Below are positions 11,545-21,836 of a stretch of 64,000 bases of DNA, in pieces. The stretch's first letter is position 1. Each line of letters starts with the position of its first letter. A program made the translations under genes and the position numbers. Source of the stretch: Pontivivens ytuae (GTDB taxonomy: Bacteria > Pseudomonadota > Alphaproteobacteria > Rhodobacterales > Rhodobacteraceae); contig NZ_CP064942.1 in the NCBI RefSeq assembly GCF_015679265.1, positions 1,520,001-1,584,000 of the forward strand, given 5' to 3'. The notes below the pieces were generated by a model. That model did not search any database. It was not told the origin of the DNA and saw nothing but the letters and a program-made list of their open reading frames with translations.

Positions 11545-11745
11545 GAGGCCCACCGGCACCACATCTTGGGGTTCGCTACCCCGGAAAGGAGGTGATGCCG
11601 ATGGCAAAATGCAAGCCCGTTAAACGGGTCGTGCGACCAGGCAAGAAGCCGGGACCGAAAACAGTTCCGGTGAAGCCGCACCGCCGCTCCAAGCCCAAGC
11701 AGGGCTGCTGATCCTGGACGATTAGCCGAAGCGCCGGTGGGCCTC
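11545..11745 (+). ncRNA. candidate structured RNA enclosing a 36-codon ORF
   Basis: The element is bounded by a perfect 13-base inverted repeat: GAGGCCCACCGGC at 11,545-11,557 pairs with GCCGGTGGGCCTC at 11,733-11,745. Inside are a GGGG/CCCC hairpin (about 11,568-11,582), an exceptionally long Shine-Dalgarno (AAAGGAGGTGAT, complementary to the 16S rRNA 3' end over 12 bases), the CCCGTTAAACGGG palindrome within the ORF start, and a CCGG-closed hairpin in the ORF body. The long-range closing stem followed by CCCTTTATT suggests a discrete transcript. Transcription is inferred, not shown. Confidence 0.45.
11601..11711 (+). CDS. very small basic protein (36 aa)
   Basis: A 36-residue reading frame starting MAKCKPVKRVVRPGKK and ending KQGC, with about 15 Lys/Arg residues, 7 prolines and one Cys near each end. 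The ATG lies just downstream of AAAGGAGGTGAT, an almost perfect anti-16S sequence, so high translation initiation is expected. It sits inside the inverted repeat described for 11,545-11,745. Composition resembles a short ribosome- or RNA-associated peptide, but no family is recognised. Confidence 0.6.
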   Translation: MAKCKPVKRVVRPGKKPGPKTVPVKPHRRSKPKQGC

Positions 11746-11792
11746 CCCTTTATTGAATCAGGAATTGATTCGCACTTCAAGAGGAGCGTTCG

Positions 11793-12374
11793 ATGCCCCG
11801 CGCCGCCGATCTGAAGGAAGTCGATATCCGCTCCCGCGCGGACTGGCGGGACTGGCTCTTGGCGCATCATCAGCAGACCGAATCCATCTGGCTGGTGCGG
11901 TGGAAGAAGCACACCGCCCACCATGTCGAGCATGACGAGATCGTGGAGGAGGCGCTGTGCTGGGGCTGGATCGACAGCGCCGTCCGGAAGAAGGACGACG
12001 ACCGCTCGCTGCTCCTGCTCTCCCCACGCAAGCCGACCTCCGCCTGGTCCGCCGTCAACAAGGCCCATGTCGCGCGAGCCGAGGCGGCAGGCCGGATGCA
12101 GCCCCCCGGACGCGCGCTCATCGAAGCGGCGAAGGCGAACGGGATGTGGAACTTCCTCGACGACGTGGAGCGGCTGGAGGTGCCCGAAGACCTCGCCGCC
12201 GCCTTTACAGCACATCCCCCGGCGGCAGAGGAATGGGAGGCGTTTCCGCGCTCGGCCAAGCGCGGCATCCTCGAATGGATCAAGACGGCGAAGCGGGCGG
12301 AGACCCGGGCGAAGCGCATCGCCGAGACGGCGACGCTCGCGGCCAAGGGCGAGCGGGCGAACCAGTTCCGCTGA
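11793..12374 (+). CDS. YdeI/OmpD-associated family protein
   Basis: A 193-residue cytosolic protein of the YdeI/OmpD-associated family, sometimes annotated as bacteriocin-protection protein. Family landmarks are SIWLVRWKK, the highly conserved EALCWGWIDS, the RKPTSAWSAVNK segment, and a Lys/Arg/Ala-rich C-terminal helix (AKRAETRAKRI). An RNA-like element precedes it. The biochemical function of the family is not established. Confidence 0.88.
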   Translation: MPRAADLKEVDIRSRADWRDWLLAHHQQTESIWLVRWKKHTAHHVEHDEIVEEALCWGWIDSAVRKKDDDRSLLLLSPRKPTSAWSAVNKAHVARAEAAGRMQPPGRALIEAAKANGMWNFLDDVERLEVPEDLAAAFTAHPPAAEEWEAFPRSAKRGILEWIKTAKRAETRAKRIAETATLAAKGERANQFR

Positions 12375-12492
12375 GGCCGGGAGTTCCCGCCCGACATATC
12401 TCGGGCCGCGCACCCGGGCTGGCGGGAACGTGAGTGGCCATCCGGCGCGTGTCGCCTAACGTCTCCTCCGACCGTCAGACCGGAGACCGCCG

Positions 12493-13293
12493 ATGCGCCT
12501 CGCTGCCCTGATCCTCGCCCTTTTGCCGCTGCCGCTCGCCGCACAGGATTGCGGCCCGCCCGACAGCCCATGCCGGATCGACGGCGGCTATTACCACGTC
12601 ACGATGCCGGAGGCGGAGCCGCGCGGGGCCGTCGTTTTCCTCCACGGCTGGGGCGGCCGGGCCGACGGGATCATGCGCAACACCGGACTGATGCGCGCGC
12701 TGACCGAAAGGGGCTACGCCGCCGTCGCCGTGCAGGGCATGCCCCGGCGGGAAGGGGACAGCGGCGGCGCATGGAACAGCCGCGCGATGCCTTCACCGCG
12801 GCGCGACGATGTCGGTTTCATCGATGCCGCGGCGAATGACGCGGCCGAGCGGTTCGGCCTGCCGCGGGAGACCTTCGTACTCGGCGGCTTCTCCGGCGGT
12901 GGCATGATGACATGGCGCGTGGCCTGCGACGCACCCGGTGCCTTCGCCGCCTACGCGCCCATTGCGGGCACGTTCTGGCGGCCGATCCCCGAAGACTGCG
13001 CCGAGCCCGTGCGCCTGCACCACACCCACGGCACGGATGACGACGTCGTCCCGCTGGAGGGGCGCACCGTTGGCTCCGGCATCACGCAAGGTGACGTCTT
13101 CGACGTGATGGAGATGCAGCGCGCGCTCCACGGCTGCACCGGCAACAACGCCCAGCGTACCGAAGGGATCTACCGCATCGATCGCTGGACCAACTGCGCC
13201 GAGGGCGATCTGGTCATGGCGCTACACGATGGCGGGCACTCCATCCCCCGCGGCTGGGTCAACCTGATGCTCGACTGGTTCGAAAACGGTTGA
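12493..13293 (+). CDS. secreted alpha/beta hydrolase (PHB-depolymerase / feruloyl-esterase like)
   Basis: A 266-residue exported hydrolase. Residues 1-18 are a Sec signal peptide ending LPLAAQ. The alpha/beta fold shows the oxyanion strand FLHGWGGRADG, nucleophile elbow GFSGGGM, acid in HGTDDDVVP and catalytic His in HDGGHSIP, so the triad is complete. The fold matches the LpqC/poly(3-hydroxybutyrate) depolymerase-like esterases, which cleave ester bonds in the periplasm or outside. The exact substrate is unknown. Several cysteines (DCGPPDSPC) suggest disulfides. Confidence 0.88.
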   Translation: MRLAALILALLPLPLAAQDCGPPDSPCRIDGGYYHVTMPEAEPRGAVVFLHGWGGRADGIMRNTGLMRALTERGYAAVAVQGMPRREGDSGGAWNSRAMPSPRRDDVGFIDAAANDAAERFGLPRETFVLGGFSGGGMMTWRVACDAPGAFAAYAPIAGTFWRPIPEDCAEPVRLHHTHGTDDDVVPLEGRTVGSGITQGDVFDVMEMQRALHGCTGNNAQRTEGIYRIDRWTNCAEGDLVMALHDGGHSIPRGWVNLMLDWFENG

Positions 13294-13399
13294 GCCCGCG
13301 CCGCGACGACACACCTTGCACATTCGGGCGGTGCCGTTAAAACCCCGCTGTCGGCAGGGGGCGCCGTTTCTGAGTCTTACACGTCAAATGGATCTCGAC

Positions 13400-14452
13400 A
13401 TGTCCCCTACACGCACGCTCGGCGCCCTTGCGGCTGCCGCATTTCTGCTTGTTTCCCCTCTCTCGGCCCAGACGCTTCAGGACGGCATCGACGCCTGGCT
13501 GGCCGATGACGACGCGACCGCGCTGCCGATCCTGTCGGAGCTCGCGAAGTCGGGGGACACGGACGCGCAGATGCTGCTGGGACAGATCGAGGCGGTGACG
13601 CCGCCGGGCGCGAGCACGGCCTACGTCTCCTCCCTGCCGCGGCGGGATCGCATCGACCTCTTCCGCTCCGAGGGTGGGCTTTCCGGCACCTCGTGGCTGC
13701 GCGTGCGGGCCGAGGCCGGTGACGAGGTAGCCACGGCGCTGCTCGCCTCCCGCTTGCCCGATGCGGGGATGGACGTCGCCGCGACCCTCGCCGAAGCCGG
13801 TGAGATCGAGGCGGCGGCCCGCCTTGCATGGGAGATCTTCGACCGCGGCCGCTGGAACGAGATCTTCGCCCTGCCTGCCGACGATCCGACCATGGCCGAG
13901 CTCGACTTCGTCGCCTGGATGCGCAGCTACTTCGCCCAGCCGCCGCAAGGCAATCCGTGGGACTGGCTGAGCGCGTCGCCTGCCGAGGGCCGTTCGGGCG
14001 GCATCATGATGATGACGCTCGTCGCCCCCGTTCTCGCGCCGCATCTGCGCCCGCAGGAGGAGCTGCGCAACTACGCGCTCGCCCAGCGCGGTTTCCCCCA
14101 GCAGCTCGCCAACTCCCAACGGCTCGGTCAGGCGGCCGAGGTCATGTCGGGCCAGCTCGACGTCGATCCGAACCTTGCCACGGTCGCCGCCTATTGCGAT
14201 GCGACCTGCCCGGCGGAGCGTGGCTACTGCGCGCTTGAAGTGATCTCGGAGGTCGGCGGTGCCGACAACATCCGCCTGCATGACACCCCGCTGGAGCGCC
14301 TGATCCCGCACGCGGAGTTCGCAGGCTCGCCCCGCGCCGTCGGCCAGCTCCGCCGCTGGATGGGTTCGATCGGCGAGAGCTCGGTCTCGGGCAACCTCGT
14401 CATCAGCCAGTGCACGCGTGAGGACATCCGCTCCGCCGCCGCCATCCAGTAA
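13400..14452 (+). CDS. periplasmic hypothetical protein with helical repeats
   Basis: A 350-residue protein with an N-terminal signal peptide (TLGALAAAAFLLVSPLSAQ) and an alpha-helical body. The first 100 residues have Sel1/TPR-like character (ALPILSELAKSGDTDAQMLLGQIE). The C-terminal part has four cysteines (around CDATCPAERGYC) and probably disulfides. Two in-frame ATGs are 12 bases apart (13,388 and 13,400); the second gives the cleaner signal peptide. Function unknown. Confidence 0.75.
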   Translation: MSPTRTLGALAAAAFLLVSPLSAQTLQDGIDAWLADDDATALPILSELAKSGDTDAQMLLGQIEAVTPPGASTAYVSSLPRRDRIDLFRSEGGLSGTSWLRVRAEAGDEVATALLASRLPDAGMDVAATLAEAGEIEAAARLAWEIFDRGRWNEIFALPADDPTMAELDFVAWMRSYFAQPPQGNPWDWLSASPAEGRSGGIMMMTLVAPVLAPHLRPQEELRNYALAQRGFPQQLANSQRLGQAAEVMSGQLDVDPNLATVAAYCDATCPAERGYCALEVISEVGGADNIRLHDTPLERLIPHAEFAGSPRAVGQLRRWMGSIGESSVSGNLVISQCTREDIRSAAAIQ

Positions 14453-14462
14453 GCCCGCCTTG

Positions 14463-14482
14463 CGCCGGGCCGCGGCCCGGCG
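14463..14482. terminator. perfect GC-rich palindrome after the helical-repeat gene
   Basis: A perfect 20-base palindrome (CGCCGGGCCGCGGCCCGGCG) starts 11 bases after the stop of the preceding gene. It would form a very stable stem but is followed by TAAACGGG and not by a T tract, so it may be a pause or 3'-end stabilising hairpin instead of a strong intrinsic terminator. Confidence 0.4.
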
Positions 14483-14515
14483 TAAACGGGTGGCATGGGA
14501 ACACGATTGCAGACC

Positions 14516-14593
14516 ATGCCAATCCTCGCCGACCGGGAGCGCCTGCCCTGGCGCTTTCACGGTGAGACGAAGGCCCTCGAAGCTCAGCTCTGA
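14516..14593 (+). CDS. possible leader peptide upstream of leuC (25 aa)
   Basis: A 25-codon frame (start MPILADRERLPW, end ALEAQL) stops nine bases before a terminator-like hairpin and 81 bases before leuC. Position and size fit a translated attenuator leader. Against this, only 4 of 25 codons are Leu and none is tandem, unlike classical leu leaders, and no strong Shine-Dalgarno is visible. Confidence 0.25.
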   Translation: MPILADRERLPWRFHGETKALEAQL

Positions 14594-14601
14594 GCCCGTC
14601 A

Positions 14602-14634
14602 GCCCGCGCCGGCTTGCCGCGCGGGCCGTTTTCG
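14602..14634 (+). terminator. terminator / attenuator-like hairpin before leuC
   Basis: GCCCGCGC at 14,602-14,609 pairs with GCGCGGGC at 14,619-14,626, and CGTTTTCG follows. An 8-bp GC stem with a short T run in a leader region 41 bases before the leuC start is compatible with premature termination control of leuC. Confidence 0.4.
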
Positions 14635-14674
14635 TTCCCGCACTTCTCATCACGGCCCAAGAGGGACCCGACCC

Positions 14675-16075
<1,401 letters not shown>

Positions 16076-16096
16076 GTGTCGACGGCATCGGCGGGA

Positions 16097-16585
16097 ATGA
16101 CGCCGCAGGAATGCCTGCGGCGCGCCTCCGTCGAAGGAGCGTGTGAGGCAGCACAAAGCTATGGGGACGAGCTGTCCGAAGCGGTTAAACATCGGCAGCT
16201 CACCAGCTTTGAGAAAGACTATCTCGCGCTGCATATCGCCCAGAACTACCTCAGCGTGATGGGAGTTATCGACCTCCTGAGCTTCCAGCCTCAGATCTTC
16301 GTCCGGATCATCGAGTTGGCGAAGCAATATGAGGCGGAAACCCTGCTGCCTTTGCTTACTGCGGCTTGTCGCTGTCTCGATCTCACCGAGGATGCGTCCG
16401 CGAACGAAATCGCAGAAAAAATCGCGCGATGGCATGGGGGTGCGGTAACCGCCGGCTCCGATCAACTCACGATCATTCAAGAAGACATATTCGATCGTTT
16501 CCGAGCAGACGGCGATCAGGAATGGGCCGCCATGATGATGCGGTTCATCTCCACGGAAGCGAACGAGCAAACCGGAGAATGCTAG
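16097..16585 (+). CDS. hypothetical protein inserted between leuC and leuD
   Basis: A 162-residue soluble, mostly helical and acidic protein (contains [16 protein letters not shown] and [19 protein letters not shown]). It begins about 20 bases after leuC and ends one base before leuD, so it is embedded in the operon. A GTG at 16,076 would add seven residues. Its base composition is less GC-rich than leuC, which suggests a later insertion. No family is recognised. A role in leucine synthesis is not supported by any motif. Confidence 0.7.
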   Translation: MTPQECLRRASVEGACEAAQSYGDELSEAVKHRQLTSFEKDYLALHIAQNYLSVMGVIDLLSFQPQIFVRIIELAKQYEAETLLPLLTAACRCLDLTEDASANEIAEKIARWHGGAVTAGSDQLTIIQEDIFDRFRADGDQEWAAMMMRFISTEANEQTGEC

Positions 16586-16586
16586 A

Positions 16587-17192
16587 ATGGAAAAGTTCAC
16601 CACCCTTACCGGCGTTGCGGCGCCCATGCCGCTCGTCAACATCGACACGGACATGATCATCCCCAAGCAGTTCCTGAAGACGATCAAGCGGACGGGGCTG
16701 GGCAAGAATCTCTTTGACGAGATGCGCTATGATTCCGACGGAAACGAGATCGCGGACTTCGTGCTGAACCAGCCCTCTTACCGAAATGCGAAAATACTCG
16801 TCGCAGGAGACAACTTCGGATGCGGATCAAGCCGTGAACATGCCCCCTGGGCCCTCGCGGATTTCGGAATCCGTTGCGTGATCAGCACATCTTTCGCCGA
16901 TATCTTTTTCAATAACTGCTTCAAGAATGGAATCCTCCCCATCGTTCTGCCACAGTCCGAGGTAGACAAGTTGATGGATGACGCAGAGCGTGGGGCGAAT
17001 GCGGTCATGACCGTCGATCTGGAGAGCCAGACGATTACCGGTCCGGACGGGGGGACCATCCATTTCGATGTGGAACCCTTCCGAAAGCACTGCCTGCTCA
17101 ACGGTCTCGATGATATCGGACTGACGCTTCAGAAAGCGGACGCAATTGACGCTTTCGAGGCCAGGTATCGAGGGGAGGCACCTTGGCTGTAA
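16587..17192 (+). CDS. leuD: 3-isopropylmalate dehydratase small subunit
   Basis: A 201-residue small (swivel) subunit that pairs with LeuC. Typical motifs are [13 protein letters not shown] near the N-terminus and the conserved [12 protein letters not shown] loop, followed by [20 protein letters not shown]. Length is standard. The ATG is one base after the preceding stop. The end overlaps the start of the next gene by 10 bases. Third-position GC is lower than in leuC, matching the upstream small gene, so this sub-block may have a different history. Confidence 0.97.
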   Translation: MEKFTTLTGVAAPMPLVNIDTDMIIPKQFLKTIKRTGLGKNLFDEMRYDSDGNEIADFVLNQPSYRNAKILVAGDNFGCGSSREHAPWALADFGIRCVISTSFADIFFNNCFKNGILPIVLPQSEVDKLMDDAERGANAVMTVDLESQTITGPDGGTIHFDVEPFRKHCLLNGLDDIGLTLQKADAIDAFEARYRGEAPWL

Positions 17193-18028
17193 GAGGATAT
17201 TCCGCGCATGGACAAGCGGGGTTCGTGAACACCCTTGGCCGACTGACCTCCGCTATCTCGCGCGCGTTTCTCGTGCTCGTCTTCATTGCCGCACCGGCAT
17301 TCCTTCTGCCCGAGACCTCGCGGACCGGGCAGGAGATCTCCCTGATCATCGGCGCCCTGCTCGCCGTGTTCACGATGTTCGAATACGCCTCGTCGCATCC
17401 GGGGCTGATCGATTTCCGCTTCGCACCGCCCTACAACCGCTTCCGCTTCTTCTCCTTCGCGGTAATGGTGATGGCGCTGGTCTTCCTGTGCCGCGCCGAT
17501 GCAGGAGCCGACGCATTTTCCGCCGATCTTCTGACCCTGACCGATGACCTCGTTGATTATCTCAGCGTGCCGCTCAGTCCCGTGGTGCTGGCGAGCGGCC
17601 TGATCACCGACGATCCGACCGGGCTCAACCCGCTGGTGGAGCGGGCCGCGGCGCTGAGCTTCGCGATCGCCGTCGTCTCGATCTCCTTCTTCACGCTCTT
17701 CGTCTGGATCTTCCGTTGGCCGGCCGAGCGGGAGAGCTTCAACCTCTGGGTCAACCTGCCGACCTTCGATCCGACGCTGGGCAAGGACATCTCCTGGCGG
17801 CTGCGCCGGGCGGGCCTCGTCAACGTGATCGTCGCGGTCGCCCTGCCCTACACCACCATTCCCATCGCCTCGCGCGGGGGCGGGTGGTTCGATCCGTCGG
17901 CACTCGGCAACAACCAGGCGCTGGTCTGGGGCTGCGTGTTCTGGGCCTTCCTGCCGGTCGCGCTCTTCAACCGCGGCATGGCGATGCTGAAGATCGCATG
18001 GCTGATCGACCGCGCCCGTACGGACTGA
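17183..18028 (+). CDS. multi-pass membrane protein, unknown function
   Basis: A 281-residue integral membrane protein with about six hydrophobic segments (near residues 25-45, 52-70, 88-108, 150-175, 208-228, 245-265). The start is a TTG at 17,183 with the strong site AGGGGAGG just upstream. It overlaps leuD by 10 bases and the following phosphoesterase gene by 31 bases, so the three are translationally linked. No transporter or enzyme signature was found. Confidence 0.8.
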   Translation: MAVRGYSAHGQAGFVNTLGRLTSAISRAFLVLVFIAAPAFLLPETSRTGQEISLIIGALLAVFTMFEYASSHPGLIDFRFAPPYNRFRFFSFAVMVMALVFLCRADAGADAFSADLLTLTDDLVDYLSVPLSPVVLASGLITDDPTGLNPLVERAAALSFAIAVVSISFFTLFVWIFRWPAERESFNLWVNLPTFDPTLGKDISWRLRRAGLVNVIVAVALPYTTIPIASRGGGWFDPSALGNNQALVWGCVFWAFLPVALFNRGMAMLKIAWLIDRARTD

Positions 18029-19131
18029 TCGCGCTTGCGGGCGCGCTGTTTCTGGCAGCGCCCGCTCTGGCTGACACCGTTCGGGTCGCCACCTTCAACG
18101 CCTCCCTCTCCCGCGATACGGCGGGAGCCCTGCTTCAGGACATCGAGGATCGCGACGCGCAGGTCCTTGCCGCAGCCGAAGTGATCCTCGCCGTCGCGCC
18201 GGACGTCCTGCTCCTCAACGAGATCGACCACGACCCGCAGTCGCGGTCGCTGGATGCCTTCATTGCGCTGCTGGCGGAGCGGGGGCTCGTCTACGAGCAC
18301 AGCTTTACCGCGCCGGTGAATACCGGGGAGCTGACGGGGCTCGACCTCGACGGGGACGGCAGCACCACCGGGCCGAACGACGCCTATGGCTGGGGCCGCT
18401 GGCCGGGCCATTTCGGGATGGCCGTGCTCAGCCGCTATCCGCTGGGCGAGGCGCGCAGCTTCCGCCTGCTCCGCTGGGCCGAGTTCGAGGGCAACCTGAT
18501 GCCCGAGGAGGTTCAGGAGCCCGCGCGCAGCGTGCTTCGCCTCTCCTCGAAGTCCCATTGGGATGTACCCGTCGAGCTGCCGGGCGGGCCGGTGCACCTG
18601 CTCGCCAGCCACCCGACGCCGCCGGTTTTCGACGGGCCGGAGGACACGAACGGCCGGCGCAACCATGACGAGGTGATGTTCTGGGTGCGCTATCTCGACG
18701 GCACGCCCTTCACCGATGATGCGGGCGTGACCGCCGCGCTCGGCGACGCACCGGTGATCGTCGCGGGCGATCTCAACGCGGACCCGTTCGATGGCGATGC
18801 CCGGCGGGAGGCTCTTGCGGCGCTCCTCGCACACCCGCGGTTGCAGGACCCGGGACAGGAAAGCGCGGGCGCCATCGCCGCGGCGGAGATGCAGGGCGGC
18901 CTCAACGCAGCCCACGCCGGCCCCGCCGCACAGGATACCTCCGACTGGAACGACGAGCGCGGCCCCGGCAACCTGCGCGTGGACTACGTACTGCCCTCCG
19001 CGGATCTCGAGGTCAGCGGCAGCGGCGTCTGGTGGCCCGCCCCCGACAAACCGGGCGCGGAGCATGTCGGCTTCGGCGAGGCCATCAGTTCCGACCACCG
19101 CCTCGTCTGGGTCGATATCGAGGTCGACTGA
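17998..19131 (+). CDS. secreted endonuclease/exonuclease/phosphatase-family protein
   Basis: A 377-residue protein with an N-terminal signal peptide ([17 protein letters not shown]) and the EEP fold: VRVATFNASL, the metal-binding Glu in LLLNEIDHD, the VIVAGDLNADPFDG core and the closing SSDHRLVWVDI. Family members hydrolyse phosphodiesters in DNA, RNA or phospholipids; export points to scavenging or extracellular phosphate esters. The ATG at 17,998 lies inside the upstream gene; the long 5' extension in the same frame is not real coding sequence. Confidence 0.88.
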   Translation: MADRPRPYGLIALAGALFLAAPALADTVRVATFNASLSRDTAGALLQDIEDRDAQVLAAAEVILAVAPDVLLLNEIDHDPQSRSLDAFIALLAERGLVYEHSFTAPVNTGELTGLDLDGDGSTTGPNDAYGWGRWPGHFGMAVLSRYPLGEARSFRLLRWAEFEGNLMPEEVQEPARSVLRLSSKSHWDVPVELPGGPVHLLASHPTPPVFDGPEDTNGRRNHDEVMFWVRYLDGTPFTDDAGVTAALGDAPVIVAGDLNADPFDGDARREALAALLAHPRLQDPGQESAGAIAAAEMQGGLNAAHAGPAAQDTSDWNDERGPGNLRVDYVLPSADLEVSGSGVWWPAPDKPGAEHVGFGEAISSDHRLVWVDIEVD

Positions 19132-19280
19132 CGTCCCGAACACTCCCGACCACAGGACCGCCTTTGGACACCCGCAACCGCCTGCGCCACAGCGCGATTC
19201 CAACGCGGCGGCTTCCTTGAATTGCAACCGCCCGCGGGCTATCGACGGGGCAACCACGCCAAGCCCGAAAGGACGCGCCG

Positions 19281-20387
19281 ATGACCCCTCCCTCCATCCT
19301 TATCCTGCCCGGCGACGGGATCGGTCCGGAAGTCATGGCGGAGGTGCGGCGTGTCATCGACTGGTTCGGCGCGAACCGCTCGCTGAACTTCGAGGTGATC
19401 GAGGATCTGGTGGGCGGTGCCGCCTATGACGAACACGGCACCCCGCTGACCGACGACACGATGGCGAAGGCGCAAGCGGTCGACGCCGTCCTGCTCGGTG
19501 CCGTCGGCGGGCCAAAATACGACGATCTTGACTTCTCGGTGAAGCCGGAGCGGGGCCTCCTGCGCCTGCGCAAGGAGATGGACCTCTTCTCCAACCTGCG
19601 CCCAGCGCAGTGCTTCGACGCGCTCGCCGATTTCTCTTCGCTCAAGCGCGACGTGGTCGCGGGCCTCGACATCATGATCGTGCGCGAGCTGACCTCCGGC
19701 ATCTATTTCGGCGAGCCCCGCGGGATCATCGAGGAGGGCAACGAGCGTGTCGGCATCAACACGCAACGCTACACCACCTCCGAGATCGTGCGCGTCGCCC
19801 GCTCCGCCTTCGAGCTTGCCCGCCGTCGCGACGGCAAGGTCTGCTCGATGGAGAAGGCCAACGTGATGGAGAGCGGGATCCTCTGGCGCGAGGAGGTGCA
19901 GAAGCTTCGTGACGAGGAGTACCCGGATATCGAGCTCAGCCACATGTACGCCGACGCCGGCGCCATGCAGCTCGTTCGCTGGCCCAAACAGTTCGACGTG
20001 ATCGTGACCGACAACCTCTTCGGCGACCTCTTGTCGGACGCGGCGGCAATGCTGACCGGCTCGCTCGGTATGCTGCCCTCCGCCTCCCTCGGCGCGCCGA
20101 TGGAGAACGGGATGCCCAAGGCGCTCTACGAGCCAGTCCACGGCTCTGCGCCGGACATCGCGGGCCAGGGGAAGGCGAACCCGATCGCCTGCATCCTCTC
20201 CTTCGCGATGGCGCTGCGCTACTCCTTCGACCAGGGCGAAGAGGCCGACCGGCTGGAAAAGGCGGTGGAGAACGCCCTCGCCGACGGCGCCCGCACCGGC
20301 GACCTGATGGGACCGGACGGCGGCACGCCGCTCTCCACCTCCGGCATGGGCGACGCGATCCTCAAGGCGCTCGACGAAACGCTGTAG
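19281..20387 (+). CDS. leuB: 3-isopropylmalate dehydrogenase
   Basis: A 368-residue NAD-dependent isocitrate/isopropylmalate dehydrogenase family enzyme, carrying out the oxidative decarboxylation step of leucine synthesis. Landmarks are [12 protein letters not shown] at the N-terminus, [14 protein letters not shown], the Lys/Tyr-containing [11 protein letters not shown], and [17 protein letters not shown] [14 protein letters not shown]. An AAGGACGCGCC stretch precedes the ATG. Two unrelated genes separate it from leuCD. Confidence 0.98.
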   Translation: MTPPSILILPGDGIGPEVMAEVRRVIDWFGANRSLNFEVIEDLVGGAAYDEHGTPLTDDTMAKAQAVDAVLLGAVGGPKYDDLDFSVKPERGLLRLRKEMDLFSNLRPAQCFDALADFSSLKRDVVAGLDIMIVRELTSGIYFGEPRGIIEEGNERVGINTQRYTTSEIVRVARSAFELARRRDGKVCSMEKANVMESGILWREEVQKLRDEEYPDIELSHMYADAGAMQLVRWPKQFDVIVTDNLFGDLLSDAAAMLTGSLGMLPSASLGAPMENGMPKALYEPVHGSAPDIAGQGKANPIACILSFAMALRYSFDQGEEADRLEKAVENALADGARTGDLMGPDGGTPLSTSGMGDAILKALDETL

Positions 20388-20430
20388 ACAAGAAATATTT
20401 GAACAGAGGCGGTACGCGCGCCGCAACTTT

Positions 20431-20464
20431 CGTGATACAGTAAGTTTTGATTTTGTGTATCACG
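20431..20464. promoter_or_regulatory. 9-bp perfect inverted repeat in an AT-rich promoter region
   Basis: CGTGATACA (20,431-20,439) and TGTATCACG (20,456-20,464) are perfect inverted copies separated by a T-rich 16-base spacer, 20 bases before the lipoprotein start. It may be an operator or a leuB 3' hairpin. The absence of a T run after the second arm favours a regulatory role. Confidence 0.35.
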
Positions 20465-20483
20465 AGTTCCAGTGAGAGTTGCC

Positions 20484-20939
20484 ATGCGTACTGCCAGTAC
20501 TGCACTTATTCTTGCTTGCCTTTCATGTGCTGCCTGTAGCAGCAACCTGCTGTCGTTCGAACGCAGTGGCGACTCCAGATCCACTCAGCAGAGATCGGAC
20601 GCTACGAGCCCCCCCGGTCCGGACGTCGAAGTGCCGGCAGTCAGCGACAGCGAGGCCAGGCAGCCGAGCGAGACTGCCGAACGGCCAACCGACGACAGGC
20701 AGTCTTCCTCGACGAACTCGGATCGGTCGATCAACCGGGACGACACCAACAGGCGAGAGCCGGAGATCGACGAAGACGACGTCGTTGCCGTCGATGTCTC
20801 TGATATCGTCAACGAACCGGAGACCGGCGTCGGTCCGGTCTGCGATTGCAGCCCCACGATGCCCGAGCAGGAGATCGACCGCCTCGGCGCGTTAGGGGAG
20901 ACGGTCGACGTTCCTGCTGCAGTAGATCTCCGGAGATAG
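20484..20939 (+). CDS. putative lipoprotein, low-complexity acidic
   Basis: A 151-residue protein with a short signal sequence ending in LSCAAC (candidate lipidated Cys18), then an unusual Ser/Thr/Asp/Arg/Glu-rich region with little predicted structure, and a C-terminal CDCSPTMP motif. This suggests an exported, disordered envelope lipoprotein. The ATG at 20,484 is preferred over an in-frame GTG 12 bases upstream. It is followed six bases later by another gene, probably in one operon. Confidence 0.6.
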   Translation: MRTASTALILACLSCAACSSNLLSFERSGDSRSTQQRSDATSPPGPDVEVPAVSDSEARQPSETAERPTDDRQSSSTNSDRSINRDDTNRREPEIDEDDVVAVDVSDIVNEPETGVGPVCDCSPTMPEQEIDRLGALGETVDVPAAVDLRR

Positions 20940-20945
20940 ACGAGC

Positions 20946-21689
20946 GTGTTTCGCGCGGCTGTCCGTCGGGCCGAGCAGGCCGGAAAGGCGGTCGGCGTAG
21001 TGACCGCTCTCGTCGGCTTTCCCGCGGCAATGTTCGGCGCATGGACCTTCGGAAGCGAGATTCGGGACACTGTGACGGCCCCCGACATCACCGTCGATAT
21101 CCGCAACATGACCTTGCGGTGCTTCTACCGCATCACCAGTCAGGCAGACTACGTCGCATATGTGGACGGCGATCAGAGCGTGCTAACGAGGTACTGCCGC
21201 GCAGCGCCCCTCGCCGTCAGCTTCGAAGCGGTCATCACGAACGGCGACAGCATCGCACGGACGCTGACGGCGATATCAGCCCGGCTCGACCTTCCGCCCG
21301 GTTCGCCGGCGGTTGCGCCGGTCTTCGCACAGTCGTGGCTGGTGACCCACACGATCGACGGGCTTCGTGAGACCAATCTTCGCGAGTCGTGGTCGGTGAC
21401 GCGGCTCCCCCCGGGCGCCAGCGTGACCCAGGAGGTTTGGCTGGTGCAGGACCTGCCGGGAGACGAGCAGGCCGCATGGTCGGAGCTGCTCGACTGGATA
21501 ATGCAGGAGGAAAACCCTCCCGAGCACGCCGAGATCGCGACGACCGTGACCCTGTCCATCGCCGGTCAGGACGAGCCGGTCGACGCTGCCACTTGCCGGT
21601 TCATGCGCCGCCCGGAGTCGCTGGAGAGGTTCCGGAGCTTCGATCCCTGGCGGCAGATCCAGTTCACCGGAGCCTGCGCGTCGGACTGA
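20946..21689 (+). CDS. membrane-anchored hypothetical protein
   Basis: A 247-residue protein with one hydrophobic N-terminal segment (about 16-37: VGVVTALVGFPAAMFGAW) followed by a beta-rich extracytoplasmic domain with conserved-looking Cys and Pro residues (DITVDIRNMTLRC, LPPGSPAVAPVF). The start codon is GTG. It is six bases downstream of the lipoprotein gene, so the pair may form a small envelope unit. No family recognised. Confidence 0.65.
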   Translation: MFRAAVRRAEQAGKAVGVVTALVGFPAAMFGAWTFGSEIRDTVTAPDITVDIRNMTLRCFYRITSQADYVAYVDGDQSVLTRYCRAAPLAVSFEAVITNGDSIARTLTAISARLDLPPGSPAVAPVFAQSWLVTHTIDGLRETNLRESWSVTRLPPGASVTQEVWLVQDLPGDEQAAWSELLDWIMQEENPPEHAEIATTVTLSIAGQDEPVDAATCRFMRRPESLERFRSFDPWRQIQFTGACASD

Positions 21690-21836
21690 CATTGCCGACG
21701 GCCCTCGACAGCGGACTCGCGAGGTTGTAATTCCGCAACGATCAAACCTGCATGGCTCCGCATCGCGATCCTTGCCACACTTCGCACCCGGTCCGGCATT
21801 AGCGTCGAGATGAATGCTCTCCCGAAGGACCCTGAA

